From NCBI GenBank assembly GCA_017554305.1, contig JAFZIN010000006.1, positions 1-55,779 of the forward strand: DNA of 55,779 nt, read 5' to 3'. The notes beneath the pieces were generated by a model, which had not been told where the DNA came from, made no database searches, and saw only the letters and a list, made by a program, of their open reading frames with translations. The stretch is from Bacteroidales bacterium. GTDB taxonomy: Bacteria > Bacteroidota > Bacteroidia > Bacteroidales > UBA932. Below are positions 34,884-43,057 of the stretch, piece by piece. The position numbers and the translations under genes were made by a program. Every line of letters begins with the position of its first letter. Position 1 is the stretch's first letter.

Positions 34884-35792
34884 ATGAAACCTACACTTCT
34901 TATTATGGCTGCGGGAATGGGCAGCAGATACGGCGGACTCAAACAGTTGGACGGAGTTGGCCCTAAAGGTGAGACTATTATGGATTTTTCCGTTTACGAT
35001 GCCATTGAGAGCGGGTTTGGAGATGTAGTCTTTGTGGTTAGAAAGAAATTCCAGGAGGAGTTTGAAGAGAAGGTTGCATCCAAATACAAAGGGATAATAC
35101 CATACACAATAGTTACTCAGGAACCGGATGATCTTCCTGTAGTCTTCATGCCTAAGCAGAAGAGAGAGAAACCGTGGGGAACAGGTCAGGCCGTTCTGGC
35201 TGCTAAAGACGTTATTACAAAGCCGTTTGCAGTAATCAACTCAGACGATTTTTACGGCAGAGACGCCTTCAAGTGCCTGGCAGACCACCTGAGCAAACTC
35301 ACTCCAAAGGATAAGGGAAACTTCTGTATGATAGGATTTTACCTTAACAATACCCTTTCCGATTCCGGAAGCGTTTCCAGAGGAATCTGTTCTACAGACA
35401 ATTACGGCCATCTGACAAAAGTTGAGGAGCATTCCAACATCCGCAGAGAGGGAGACAAAATCCTGGGAGAGGGAATGGACGGCGTAGAGAAGGAACTTGC
35501 GCAAAACAGCTGTACCTCAATGAATATGTGGGGCTTTACCCTGGATTACATGCAGGAGTCTGAGAAGCAGTTTAAGGAGTTCCTCCGCCACAACCTGGAG
35601 GATCCTAAAAAGGAGTTTTACGTTCCGTCTGCAGTGAGCCACATGATAGATGAGGGAAAGGCAAACGTTAAGGTTATACCTACCCCATCTGCCTGGTTTG
35701 GAGTAACTTATCACGAGGACAGAGAAAAGGTTGTGGAGAAACTGAAGGAGATGACCAATGAGGGAATCTATCCTTCTCCGCTGTTCAAATAA
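34884..35792 (+). CDS. Sugar-phosphate nucleotidyltransferase family protein
   Basis: The 302-residue protein has the GT-A-like nucleotidyltransferase fold. The N-terminal loop MAAGMGSRYGGLKQLDGVGPKG is the NTP-binding motif with the catalytic Arg and Lys, WGTGQAVLAA binds the base and ribose, and INSDDFYGRDAF carries the metal-binding Asp. This family makes NDP-sugars or NDP-amino alcohols. In many Bacteroidota the gene is paired with a phosphotransferase, but here none is adjacent, so the sugar is unknown. A CPBP protease gene follows 31 bases later. Confidence 0.85.
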   Translation: MKPTLLIMAAGMGSRYGGLKQLDGVGPKGETIMDFSVYDAIESGFGDVVFVVRKKFQEEFEEKVASKYKGIIPYTIVTQEPDDLPVVFMPKQKREKPWGTGQAVLAAKDVITKPFAVINSDDFYGRDAFKCLADHLSKLTPKDKGNFCMIGFYLNNTLSDSGSVSRGICSTDNYGHLTKVEEHSNIRREGDKILGEGMDGVEKELAQNSCTSMNMWGFTLDYMQESEKQFKEFLRHNLEDPKKEFYVPSAVSHMIDEGKANVKVIPTPSAWFGVTYHEDREKVVEKLKEMTNEGIYPSPLFK

Positions 35793-35823
35793 GTCTGTTC
35801 TTGTAGGACCGTTCAGATAGTTT

Positions 35824-36864
35824 ATGGCAAACTTTTTCAGCAAACCAAAATACTACGTTCCATCCGTTGGCCAAACCTGGCTGATAACCCTTGTAATTAT
35901 CTTTGGCGGAGGACTTTTGGGAGGAGCTATACTGTTTATGATTGGAGCATTTGTTCCTGCAATGAAGGGAACAAACACTGCAACTTACTGTCTCTCCCTA
36001 ACTTATATGGTTCAGATGATAATCCCAATTCTCTTCATCTGGTGGATGGGCCATATAAGCAGCAAAGACCCAATGGTTCAGCCGGTTAAGATAAACCAGC
36101 CACACATAGGAAAGTTCAGCATCATAACTCTTGGAATTACTCTCCTCTTTCTCACCATAGCCCTCGGTTACTTTTTAGATCCAATAACAGATCTCTTTAA
36201 GATGCCGGACTACTTTAAGCAACTCTTTGAGAATATGGGAGATAAGTTCTGGGACACCGTCATATCCACCGCAATTCTGGCCCCTCTTTGCGAGGAGTTC
36301 ATAGTAAGAGGAACAATGGAAAGAGGCCTCCTCTCAAAGAAGTCTCCAATTGTTGCTATCCTTCTGACTTCCTTCATATTCGGCCTTATTCACCTCAACC
36401 CGTGGCAGTTCTTTGCAGCCTTCTTCATAGGCCTTCTGCTGGGCTGGGTTTACTACAGAACTCACAGTATTTGGGCAGCCATATTCATTCACTTTGTAAA
36501 CAACTTCTACTCAGTGATCAGTATGAAACTCTACCCTAACTATGATTTGAACCTCTCCTCCAGAGAGAACATAGCCGCAATGACCGGAAGCACCCTATAC
36601 TACTGGTTATTAGTGGCTTTGGGCGGAGTTGTAACACTGCTTTGCATCTGGCTTTTGAATAAATATCTTCCTAAGCATCCCGATAGTTTTAAGGTACCCA
36701 ACCTTTTAATTGCAGATGCCACCGCCGGCAATGCTGGCCAGCCTTCTGCAAATGCCTCAGCCTTTAGCGCTATGGAGCAAAATGCTGAGCAACAGAGTTC
36801 TGCAACAGTTGGCGAGGCGCAGGAGTTCTCTGACAAGGAGCTTGATAATCAGAATTTAGCGTAA
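35824..36864 (+). CDS. CPBP-family intramembrane metalloprotease
   Basis: The 346-residue protein has about eight hydrophobic segments. The CPBP (Rce1-like) motifs are all present: the double Glu in APLCEEFIVRGTMERGLL, the His in FIFGLIHLNPWQFFAAF, and the His/Asn in AAIFIHFVNNFYS. Family members cleave within membranes, in prenyl protein maturation in eukaryotes and in bacteriocin immunity or unknown tasks in bacteria. The last ~70 residues are a soluble Ala/Ser/Glu/Gln-rich tail. Its stop is one base before the start of the isomerase-like gene, so the two are probably translated from one message. Confidence 0.88.
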   Translation: MANFFSKPKYYVPSVGQTWLITLVIIFGGGLLGGAILFMIGAFVPAMKGTNTATYCLSLTYMVQMIIPILFIWWMGHISSKDPMVQPVKINQPHIGKFSIITLGITLLFLTIALGYFLDPITDLFKMPDYFKQLFENMGDKFWDTVISTAILAPLCEEFIVRGTMERGLLSKKSPIVAILLTSFIFGLIHLNPWQFFAAFFIGLLLGWVYYRTHSIWAAIFIHFVNNFYSVISMKLYPNYDLNLSSRENIAAMTGSTLYYWLLVALGGVVTLLCIWLLNKYLPKHPDSFKVPNLLIADATAGNAGQPSANASAFSAMEQNAEQQSSATVGEAQEFSDKELDNQNLA

Positions 36865-36865
36865 T

Positions 36866-37963
36866 ATGAAGAAAATTTATCCGTTGCTCTTTAAGGATAG
36901 CTGCACAGAGAACAGCGTTGCGCTCAATGGATTTCTGCAGGATAACACCCTGGATGAAATCATAGAGACCTATCTTGGCAACCTGTTGGGAGACAACGTT
37001 TTCTCCTTCTTCCAGGGCAACTTTCCAATCTCCGTGGAGATAAAGCGTGAAATGCAGAGAACCCCAATAAAGGTCTCTCCCAATAACGATCTTTCTCTAC
37101 AGAGATATGAGTGCTGGGGCAAGGAGAGAATGATTTACATTATCTCCGCCAGGAAGGATTCCTCAATGTACATAGGCTTCCAGAAAAGCCTCAGCGCCAC
37201 AGAGTTATACGAGAAGTGCCAGAAGGGAATCATCCTGGGAGCAATGAACGAGATTGAGCCGGAGGAGGGAGAGACCTTCTACATCCGTCCCGGCGTTCCT
37301 TTCTCCATTGGCCCGGGTATCAAGTACCTGGAACTCTCACAGAACTCACCCGTTGAGTTCAACATAGAGAATATGGAGCAGATGGTGGAGGCGTTGGATT
37401 TCATTAAACTGGAAGCCGCTGTTCCTGAGTATATTGCACCGGAGGATTGCCTCTTCAGAATGGAGAGAGTTGCCATCACAAAACCGCAGACCATTGCTCC
37501 GGACCAGACTGAGAGTTTCATGCTGGTTGTTAATCTGGATAACCAGACCTCTCTCAAGACCAGAGAGTTGCAGGGCCCTAAGGAGAACACTCCGGAGAAC
37601 TGGCTGCTGCTGGAGAACAACGATATTGCTCTTATTCCTCACGATATTTCAGAGTTGGTGATTGCGCCCGCTCAGGAGGGAGAGAACCCAACCAGCTCAT
37701 TCCTAAGGATCTATATGAGCAACATCCCCGCCCCACCAAAGGACGAGGAAGAGGAGGAGGAGCACGGGCACGATTGCGGCTGCGGCCATGAGGAGCACGA
37801 TTGCGGCTGCGGGCACGACCACGGGCACGACCATGACTGCGGTTGTGACCATGAGGAGCACGATTGCGGCTGCGGGCACGACCACGGGCACGACCATGAC
37901 TGCGGTTGTGACCATGACCATGATGACCATGACTGCGGCTGCGGACATCATCATTACAACTAG
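36866..37963 (+). CDS. Mannose-6-phosphate-isomerase-like cupin with His/Cys-rich tail
   Basis: The 365-residue protein follows the type I phosphomannose isomerase scaffold: a cupin core with the equivalents of the zinc-site strand (ISVEIKREMQRTPIKVSPNND), YIISARKDSSMYIGFQKSLS, the helical cap and FYIRPGVPFSIGPGI. Key residues appear lost: the HPDD-type motif reads SPNND, and the AGTxHAI motif reads PGVPFSI, so isomerase activity is doubtful. From about residue 300 an acidic linker (DEEEEEE) leads into a 66-residue tail with 20 His and 12 Cys, built from HDCGCGHDHGHDHDCGCDHE units. Such tails bind Ni, Zn or Cu in other proteins. It is coupled to the CPBP gene. Confidence 0.75.
   Translation: MKKIYPLLFKDSCTENSVALNGFLQDNTLDEIIETYLGNLLGDNVFSFFQGNFPISVEIKREMQRTPIKVSPNNDLSLQRYECWGKERMIYIISARKDSSMYIGFQKSLSATELYEKCQKGIILGAMNEIEPEEGETFYIRPGVPFSIGPGIKYLELSQNSPVEFNIENMEQMVEALDFIKLEAAVPEYIAPEDCLFRMERVAITKPQTIAPDQTESFMLVVNLDNQTSLKTRELQGPKENTPENWLLLENNDIALIPHDISELVIAPAQEGENPTSSFLRIYMSNIPAPPKDEEEEEEHGHDCGCGHEEHDCGCGHDHGHDHDCGCDHEEHDCGCGHDHGHDHDCGCDHDHDDHDCGCGHHHYN
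37790..37915 (+). repeat. 63-base tandem duplication in the His/Cys tail
   Basis: Positions 37790-37852 and 37853-37915 are identical 63-base units encoding 21 residues each. The exact identity at DNA level shows a recent duplication, or active expansion and contraction of the metal-binding tail. Confidence 0.9.
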
Positions 37964-38151
37964 AGATGCCGTGCAACGGATGTAACTGATTGTGAAGGAA
38001 TTAAGCACTTCCCTATCCTGCTTTTTAAGGAGAGGCAAATGCATAAAACATTGAAAGCCAGCACATAACGTTGCACGCCTAAAAGTAATCATTAAGAGAT
38101 TGAAGACTCTAAACTAACTAGGAAACGTATACACGCCTAAAGGCAAAGAAT
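37964..38151. other. Intergenic stretch without assigned feature
   Basis: 188 bases between the isomerase-like gene and the S4 protein. CACGCCTAAA occurs twice (about 38077 and 38133). No terminator hairpin, promoter consensus or credible small gene was found. Confidence 0.4.
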
Positions 38152-38529
38152 ATGGAGAGCGTAAGAATAGATAAATACCTGTGGGCCATCAGGGTCTTCA
38201 AAACAAGGAGTGAGGCGGCGGAAGCCTGCCGCAGCGGCAAGGTCTATGTAAACGGCGCTCAGGCAAAATCTTCAAGAGATGTCAAAAAATCAGACTCCAT
38301 AGAGGTGCGTAAGGGTGCGGTCCACTACAAATATCTGGTTGTAGAGCCAATAGATAAACGCCAGGGAGCCAAGCTGGTAGAGCAGTACGCCACAAACATT
38401 ACTCCGCAGAGCGAGCTTGACAAACTGGTGGCTCCGGTGGAGACAATCTTCCTAAAGAGAGAACGCGGGAGCGGGCGCCCAACCAAACGTGAGCGCAGAG
38501 AAATTGACCGCCTCATGGACGGCTTCTAA
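38152..38529 (+). CDS. hslR: S4-domain RNA-binding protein, Hsp15-like
   Basis: The 125-residue protein opens with an S4 RNA-binding domain: RIDKYLWAIRVFKTRSEAAEACRSGKVYVNG (core RIDKYLWA, CRSGKV, VNG). A short basic tail RERGSGRPTKRERREIDRLMD follows. The arrangement matches Hsp15 (HslR), which in E. coli binds stalled 50S subunits carrying nascent chains and frees the peptidyl-tRNA for rescue. The convergent neighbour is peptidyl-tRNA hydrolase, a functionally fitting location although not co-transcribed. Confidence 0.88.
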   Translation: MESVRIDKYLWAIRVFKTRSEAAEACRSGKVYVNGAQAKSSRDVKKSDSIEVRKGAVHYKYLVVEPIDKRQGAKLVEQYATNITPQSELDKLVAPVETIFLKRERGSGRPTKRERREIDRLMDGF

Positions 38530-38564
38530 AAAAACACCCCCCAATGTATTGTAAATAAACAGTT

Positions 38565-38592
38565 TCCACAGATGTTTTGTTTATTCTGTGGA
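38565..38592. terminator. Weak inverted repeat between hslR and pth
   Basis: TCCACAGA (38565-38572) and TCTGTGGA (38585-38592) are perfectly complementary around a T-rich 12-base loop, between convergent genes. No clear U-tract follows, so a terminator role is only likely from position. Confidence 0.35.
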
Positions 38593-38711
38593 GATTGTCT
38601 TAATATGTTTGATACGTCCCTGAAGTATTTGATTCAGTGACGTAGGAATCTTATTTTGTTTAGGGAACTAATATCTGATTATGAAGAATCTCCTGCTATG
38701 AAGCTAGGAGC

Positions 38712-39446
38712 TTATGCCTTTGTTGAAGGGTCAATTTCCGGAGCAGCGGGAAACTTGGTGCTCGTAGTTGGGGCGGGGGTATTTGAAGCCTCAGCAGCTT
38801 TTTGGGCAGCCTCGGCGGCGGATTGCTTGGCAGCTTTCTTTGTTGCTTCAGCGGCTTCAGCTTCAGCGGCCTTCTTTGGATCAGTATTGCAGATATTCAT
38901 AGCGCGGTCTGCGCCCATGAAGGTGAAGTCCTTAACGCCCTGAGCGGCCCTCTTAAGAACCTCGGGGAGCTTCTCAAGCTCCTCTTTTTCAAACTCTCCC
39001 AGAACATAATCTATCTGGCCGCCCTTTGGGAATCCGTTGCCTATGCCCACCCTTATACGGCAATAGTCTGAGGTGCCGAGAGTTTCATTGATATTGGCCA
39101 GACCATTGTGCCCCCCGTCACTCCCCTTCTTCCGCATACGGACGGAACCTATCGGGAGGGCAAGGTCATCACAAATTATAACTACGTGGTCCAAAGGGAT
39201 GTTCTCCGCCTGCATCCAGTAGTGTACGGCCTTTCCGCTGAGATTCATATAGGTAGAGGGTTTTACGAGCAAAAGATGGCTGCCTCTGTAGGTTATCTCC
39301 GCCGTGCTCCCCAACCTGTCTGAAGAAAAAAAGGTGCCGGACTCCTCAGCAAGTGAGTCCAGCACCATAAAGCCAATATTATGGCGAGTTCCCTTATACT
39401 CAGCGCCTATGTTTCCAAGGCCTACTATGAGGTATTTGCCCGCCAT
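38712..39446 (-). CDS. pth: Peptidyl-tRNA hydrolase with Ala-rich C-terminal extension
   Basis: Pth cleaves peptidyl-tRNA released by stalled ribosomes. The catalytic domain (1-188) has YLIVGLGNIGAEYKGTRHNIGF with the catalytic His, KPSTYMNLSGKAV with the substrate Asn, and CDDLALPIGSVRMRKKGSDGGHNGL. Usual length is about 190 residues; here about 56 extra residues follow (KKAAEAEAAEATKKAAKQSA and beyond), a helical Ala/Lys/Glu-rich segment then a Pro/Thr-rich end. The extension looks like a charged, flexible tail. It lies 18 bases downstream of rplY, which also ends in an Ala-rich tail; linkage of rplY and pth is common in bacteria. Confidence 0.94.
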   Translation of the reverse strand: MAGKYLIVGLGNIGAEYKGTRHNIGFMVLDSLAEESGTFFSSDRLGSTAEITYRGSHLLLVKPSTYMNLSGKAVHYWMQAENIPLDHVVIICDDLALPIGSVRMRKKGSDGGHNGLANINETLGTSDYCRIRVGIGNGFPKGGQIDYVLGEFEKEELEKLPEVLKRAAQGVKDFTFMGADRAMNICNTDPKKAAEAEAAEATKKAAKQSAAEAAQKAAEASNTPAPTTSTKFPAAPEIDPSTKA

Positions 39447-39464
39447 AATGAAGTTGTTAGAATG

Positions 39465-40082
39465 TTACTTCTTCTCCTCTGCAGGTTTCTCTGCTGCTGC
39501 TGTCTCAGTAGCGGCAGCTGCAGTAGCTGCAGCAACGGCGCGGGTGTGCTTAATCTCGCAAACCATCAACTTCTTAGGAGAAGCAATCTTGCAACCCTCA
39601 ACGTTAAGTTCGCCGGCGTAGATGGCCTTACCAACTGAAAGATTGGTAATGTCTACATCTATCTGATCCGGAAGCTTATCCATAGGACCGCAAATCTTAA
39701 CCTTTCTAACGCCTATTCTAAGACGTCCACCCTGCTTAACACCCTCAGCGTTACCGAATACGTTTACAGGAACAGCAATTTCAACCGGCTTGTTCTCAGA
39801 AATAGCCAGGAAGTCAATGTGAATTGCGTTGTCTGTAATTGGGTCATACTGAGCATCGTGAAGAATGCAAGGATGAACCTCGCCGTTAAGCTCAATGTGG
39901 ATGATATAAGACTTAGGGGTATCAGTTATCTTCTTGATATCTGAAAGTGGAATTGCAATATCCAAATGCTGGGTACCGTTTCCGTAAATGATGCAAGGAA
40001 CGTTTCCTGCTCTGCGAATCTTCTTAAGATCCTGCTTTGTGCCGATAGTTCTAGATTCGGCCTTAAGTGTAATTGTCTGCAT
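39465..40082 (-). CDS. rplY: 50S ribosomal protein bL25 (Ctc form)
   Basis: bL25 binds 5S rRNA in the large subunit. The 205-residue protein is the long Ctc/TL5 type: an N-terminal bL25 domain (about 1-90, containing GKVP-like GNVPCIIYGNGTQHLDI) and a C-terminal beta domain (to about 178). An Ala/Thr/Glu tail (VAAATAAAATETAAAEKPAEEKK in part) of ~28 residues follows. It is the first gene of the rplY-pth operon and has a leader of about 75 bases carrying a stable hairpin. Confidence 0.94.
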   Translation of the reverse strand: MQTITLKAESRTIGTKQDLKKIRRAGNVPCIIYGNGTQHLDIAIPLSDIKKITDTPKSYIIHIELNGEVHPCILHDAQYDPITDNAIHIDFLAISENKPVEIAVPVNVFGNAEGVKQGGRLRIGVRKVKICGPMDKLPDQIDVDITNLSVGKAIYAGELNVEGCKIASPKKLMVCEIKHTRAVAAATAAAATETAAAEKPAEEKK

Positions 40083-40107
40083 TTTAATACTTTTTAAGTG
40101 TTACTCA

Positions 40108-40124
40108 GTCCGGACTTTCCGGAC
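40108..40124 (-). promoter_or_regulatory. Hairpin in the rplY leader
   Basis: On the minus strand GTCCGGA-AAG-TCCGGAC is a perfect 7-pair stem with a 3-base loop, 26 bases before the start codon. Ribosomal protein leaders often carry autoregulatory structures; this could be one, but no known class was recognised. Confidence 0.35.
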
Positions 40125-40165
40125 CCCATTGCACCGAGTCCAAACCCGTTGGACTTTTAGCGGCG

Positions 40166-40173
40166 CAAATATA
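40166..40173 (-). promoter_or_regulatory. rplY-pth -7 box
   Basis: TATATTTG on the minus strand, with TTG about 18 bases further upstream. The region overlaps the divergent rubrerythrin promoter. Confidence 0.55.
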
Positions 40174-40182
40174 GAAATTAAA

Positions 40183-40212
40183 TTGGGATTACAAAAAAAT
40201 AGGTTATCTTTG
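40183..40212 (+). promoter_or_regulatory. Rubrerythrin promoter
   Basis: TTG (40183-40185), 19 bases, TATCTTTG (40205-40212). The ATG is 24 bases downstream. Confidence 0.7.
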
Positions 40213-40235
40213 TTAAGCACCAAAAACAGAGAATT

Positions 40236-40787
40236 ATGGTTAAGAAATTCAGATGTACAGTATGTGGATATATCCACGAAGGCAATGAGGCTCCGGAGAG
40301 ATGCCCTCAGTGCAAAGCTCCTAGGGAGAAATTCGTAGAGGTTGTTGCAGAGGCTAACAAAGGATGGGCAGACGAGCACGTAATTGGCGTTGCAAAGGGT
40401 TGCGATCCAGAAATTTGGGAGGGCCTTAAGGCTAACTTTATGGGCGAATGCACAGAGGTTGGCATGTATCTGGCCATGAGCCGCCAGGCCCACAGAGAGG
40501 GTTACCCGGAGGTTGCAGAGGCTTTCCGCAGATATGCTTTTGAAGAGGCAGACCACGCTGCAAGATTCTGCGAACTCATTGGCGAGATGGTATGGGATAC
40601 CAAGACCAACCTGGAGAAGAGAATTGAGGCAGAAAGAGGCGCTTGCGAGGGCAAGAAGAAGATTGCTACCAAAGCAAAGCAGCTCAATCTTGATGCCATT
40701 CATGACACCGTTCACGAAATGTGCAAAGACGAGGCACGTCACGGACAAGGCTTTGAAGGTCTTTACAACAGACTTTTTAAAAAGTAA
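40236..40787 (+). CDS. Reverse-type rubrerythrin
   Basis: The 183-residue protein carries the rubredoxin-like iron site at the N-terminus ([20 protein letters not shown]) and the ferritin-like diiron domain after it, the opposite order of classical rubrerythrin. Diiron ligands are visible in [20 protein letters not shown] and [11 protein letters not shown]. Such proteins reduce hydrogen peroxide with electrons from NADH via a reductase and protect anaerobes from oxygen. It is a single-gene unit with its own promoter and strong terminator. Confidence 0.92.
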   Translation: MVKKFRCTVCGYIHEGNEAPERCPQCKAPREKFVEVVAEANKGWADEHVIGVAKGCDPEIWEGLKANFMGECTEVGMYLAMSRQAHREGYPEVAEAFRRYAFEEADHAARFCELIGEMVWDTKTNLEKRIEAERGACEGKKKIATKAKQLNLDAIHDTVHEMCKDEARHGQGFEGLYNRLFKK

Positions 40788-40806
40788 AGTCTGTTGCACA
40801 GACCTT

Positions 40807-40841
40807 AAAAAGGGATGACCAAAATTTTGGCCATCCCTTTT
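40807..40841. terminator. Rubrerythrin terminator
   Basis: AAAAAGGGATG (40807-40817) pairs with CATCCCTTTT (40832-40841); inner CCAAAA/TTTTGG continues the stem with almost no loop. Confidence 0.9.
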
Positions 40842-40854
40842 AACTTTTTCACCC

Positions 40855-40913
40855 CCGGCTATGCCGGCCCCTCTAGGGGCATCACGGCTCTACGAGCCGG
40901 CCGCTGAAGCGGC
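40855..40913. repeat. Four consecutive small hairpins (element C)
   Basis: CCGGC-TAT-GCCGG (40855-40867), CCCCT-CT-AGGGG (40868-40879), GGCTC-TAC-GAGCC (40886-40898) and GCCGCT-GA-AGCGGC (40900-40913) follow one another with 2-3 base loops, in a GC-rich patch between convergent rubrerythrin and clostripain genes. Nothing recognisable fills the remaining ~90 bases to 41005. Confidence 0.7.
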
Positions 40914-41005
40914 TTATTAGCAATCCTTATCTCTTTTTCACGATAGCTCATTGCCCTAACCGCGTGCGGCTGCAATCGTGCTGCCGGAACAGCGGACGCG
41001 CCCCC

Positions 41006-42274
41006 CTATTCGCTGGCGGCGGGAAGGATCATCTCCACTGCCGTGTTCCAATCGTACTTCAGATAGTAGGTATCCAGCGTGGTGTTGGCCGGCTTAGGAA
41101 TGTAAGTTCCAAGCCCGGAGAACTTTGCAGGGTCAATTATAAGGTCAATAATCTGGCCCGTTGTGTACTTGGCTGTTACCGCCTTCTCCAACGCCGCAGT
41201 AAAGGCAGCCGTCTCCTCTGCCCCGCACAGATTCACCAGGTAATCATTCAAATCCCAGAACCAGTGCCTGTCATAACGGAAATAGCGCTGAATCTTGCTC
41301 AGATCCAGTGAGGCAATCTCCCCCCTGTGCGCCGCAAAAAGTTTCTTGGCCTCCGCTGCAACTGCCGGAAGTTCAGAGGTTTTAACCGTTGCAATTGTAA
41401 CGGAATGGAAATCTCCCGTCTGCGCATTGTAGTAATCGTAAATGTTCTTTGCAATGCCGTTATAGTCAAAGGCGCACATCTTCTCCACAACCGTAGAGTA
41501 AGGGTAGCCGTCTGTAAGTATCTCAGCCGCAGAGGCTATGAAGTAATCGCAGTAATTCCTCAGCTGATAAGCCACCTCAATATCACCCATAAGGCAGGCA
41601 TCAAAGGCAATGAAGTTAAAGTGCATATCCGCCGCCTTAATTGCCTCCTCAATGTCAAAGATGCTCATTTCCACATCCTTCTCCTCACCAAAGGATTTAA
41701 CCAGATGAGCGTAAGGATCCACCCCGCCCGGAGCCGGAGCCCACGGATAAGGCCTCCTCACCGCACCGTTCTGCATTGGAGCCTCATCTGTTGTCTCCAC
41801 AGTGCTGTAGTAACCAACAGGAAGCCAGCCCGTTCCGTGAGACCACAACACCATGGCCCACTCGTTTGCCGGAGTCATAGTCTTGGCAATCTTAAGCACG
41901 GAAGTCATTGCATTTTTGGTGCAGGAATTCATATACCCGAACCTGTAAATGGTATCAACACAGACCTTTCCCCCCTCATCCTTGTAAACGTTTACAAGCA
42001 GCGGAAGGGTATCCTTCATAGCGTAAGTTTCCAGATTGAAGTTGTTGCAGTAAAGAAGAAGATTTCCGTCAGAAGGAACATATCCGTTAATTATCTTCTT
42101 AATGTTGGCCGCAGCATCTGTAGAAAGGTTGTTATTGCTTGCAAAATAGAAGAGTATGGTCTTTGCCTTAGTAGGAAAAACCGGATCTTTAGGCGTCACC
42201 TTTTTACAGGAGAGAATTGCAAACAGTGAAAGAATGCAAAACGCAGCAGCCGTGTTAAAATAAATCTTCCTCAT
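41006..42274 (-). CDS. Clostripain-like (C11) cysteine peptidase lipoprotein
   Basis: The 422-residue protein starts at ATG 42274 with a lipoprotein signal (LFAILSC). The C11 fold is shown by FASNNNLSTDAAANIKKI, the catalytic His in AMVLWSHGTGW and the catalytic Cys in FIAFDACLMGDIEVAYQL. Clostripain family enzymes cut after Arg or Lys. Bacteroidota members are surface or periplasmic and some mature other secreted proteins. The stretch RRPYPWAPAPGGVDPYAH between His and Cys is an insertion. It is divergent from the holin-like gene. Confidence 0.9.
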   Translation of the reverse strand: MRKIYFNTAAAFCILSLFAILSCKKVTPKDPVFPTKAKTILFYFASNNNLSTDAAANIKKIINGYVPSDGNLLLYCNNFNLETYAMKDTLPLLVNVYKDEGGKVCVDTIYRFGYMNSCTKNAMTSVLKIAKTMTPANEWAMVLWSHGTGWLPVGYYSTVETTDEAPMQNGAVRRPYPWAPAPGGVDPYAHLVKSFGEEKDVEMSIFDIEEAIKAADMHFNFIAFDACLMGDIEVAYQLRNYCDYFIASAAEILTDGYPYSTVVEKMCAFDYNGIAKNIYDYYNAQTGDFHSVTIATVKTSELPAVAAEAKKLFAAHRGEIASLDLSKIQRYFRYDRHWFWDLNDYLVNLCGAEETAAFTAALEKAVTAKYTTGQIIDLIIDPAKFSGLGTYIPKPANTTLDTYYLKYDWNTAVEMILPAASE

Positions 42275-42283
42275 AATCAGGGG

Positions 42284-42291
42284 CAAAATTA
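42284..42291 (-). promoter_or_regulatory. Clostripain gene -7 box
   Basis: TAATTTTG on the minus strand, 9 bases before the ATG, giving a very short leader. The -33 element is unclear. Confidence 0.5.
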
Positions 42292-42314
42292 CAATTTTTT
42301 GGTTTAACATTTAT

Positions 42315-42322
42315 TAAATTTG
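42315..42322 (+). promoter_or_regulatory. -7 box of the holin-like gene
   Basis: TAAATTTG, 42 bases before ATG 42365. It is back to back with the clostripain box, 23 bases apart. Confidence 0.5.
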
Positions 42323-42364
42323 TCTCTGTTAGCCCCAAAGGCCCATTTTAGAAACAGGAATACT

Positions 42365-43057
42365 ATGGAACAGAAAAAAACATCCAAATCCACAGAAGAG
42401 ACAATAGGCTCAAATGTAAGACAATACGTAAACATGCAGGTAGACAGGCTCGCCCTCAGAGGAGCAGAGAGAATCTCCTGGTTTACCAGCAAAGTCATAG
42501 TTACCGTAATTTACATTGTCTCCGCAATGGTTCTCTTCCTTACGCTCTGCTTTGCCCTCTCCTACTACTTTGGAGAACTTTTGGGCAGCACCGCTCTGGG
42601 CTTCCTTTGCACCTCAGGCATTGTAGTTATTTTCATCGCGATAGTTTACTTACTCAGAAAGAGGCTCTTTGCCAACCGAATGGCTAAAATGTACACCAAA
42701 CTGCTGCTGGGCGATGAGAAGACAATGAATATGGATGAACTCAAGCATAAAGAGGAATTAATCAGTGCCAGAATAGAGAGCAAAGAAGAAGTGATAATTG
42801 CTGAGTATAACTCATTTAAGAGCATGGTCAATCCAAAGAACTGGGTTAACTCCATAAAGGAATACTTTATGAGCAAGAGGGCAGAGAAGGAGGAGGCTCC
42901 AAAGCAGGAGCACGCTTCGCACACCGCTCATACAGAGGCAAAAGCAGCGGAGCATCCTCACAAGAAAAAAGAGACTTCAGAGCATCACTCCTCTGCAAAA
43001 AAGAGTGATGGCTCATCACACAAAAAGGACGGAAACTATCAGGAAAAACAATGGTAA
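42365..43057 (+). CDS. Phage-holin-superfamily-like (YqjE-type) membrane protein
   Basis: The 230-residue protein from ATG 42365 (MEQKKTSKSTEE) has an N-terminal amphipathic helix, two transmembrane helices (about 50-73 and 80-101) and a long charged C-terminus ending in a His/Lys/Ser/Glu-rich stretch (HTAHTEAKAAEHPHKKKETS). The helical pair resembles the Holin-X/YqjE family. These are chromosomal membrane proteins, not phage lysis proteins; E. coli relatives tether ribosomes or sit beside YqjD. Function unknown. Its end overlaps the next gene by 7 bases. Confidence 0.68.
   Translation: MEQKKTSKSTEETIGSNVRQYVNMQVDRLALRGAERISWFTSKVIVTVIYIVSAMVLFLTLCFALSYYFGELLGSTALGFLCTSGIVVIFIAIVYLLRKRLFANRMAKMYTKLLLGDEKTMNMDELKHKEELISARIESKEEVIIAEYNSFKSMVNPKNWVNSIKEYFMSKRAEKEEAPKQEHASHTAHTEAKAAEHPHKKKETSEHHSSAKKSDGSSHKKDGNYQEKQW

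Noticed and set aside
38560-38595. DnaA boxes or a replication origin
   Set aside because: TTTCCACA-type words are only partial matches, are just two, and no origin-associated genes lie nearby.
40083-40165. Known riboswitch in the rplY leader
   Set aside because: Only one 7-pair hairpin is evident and no known riboswitch core was recognised.
41327-42229. 300-residue plus-strand frame opposite the clostripain gene
   Set aside because: Shadow of a gene with clear catalytic motifs; rich in residues typical of antisense translation.
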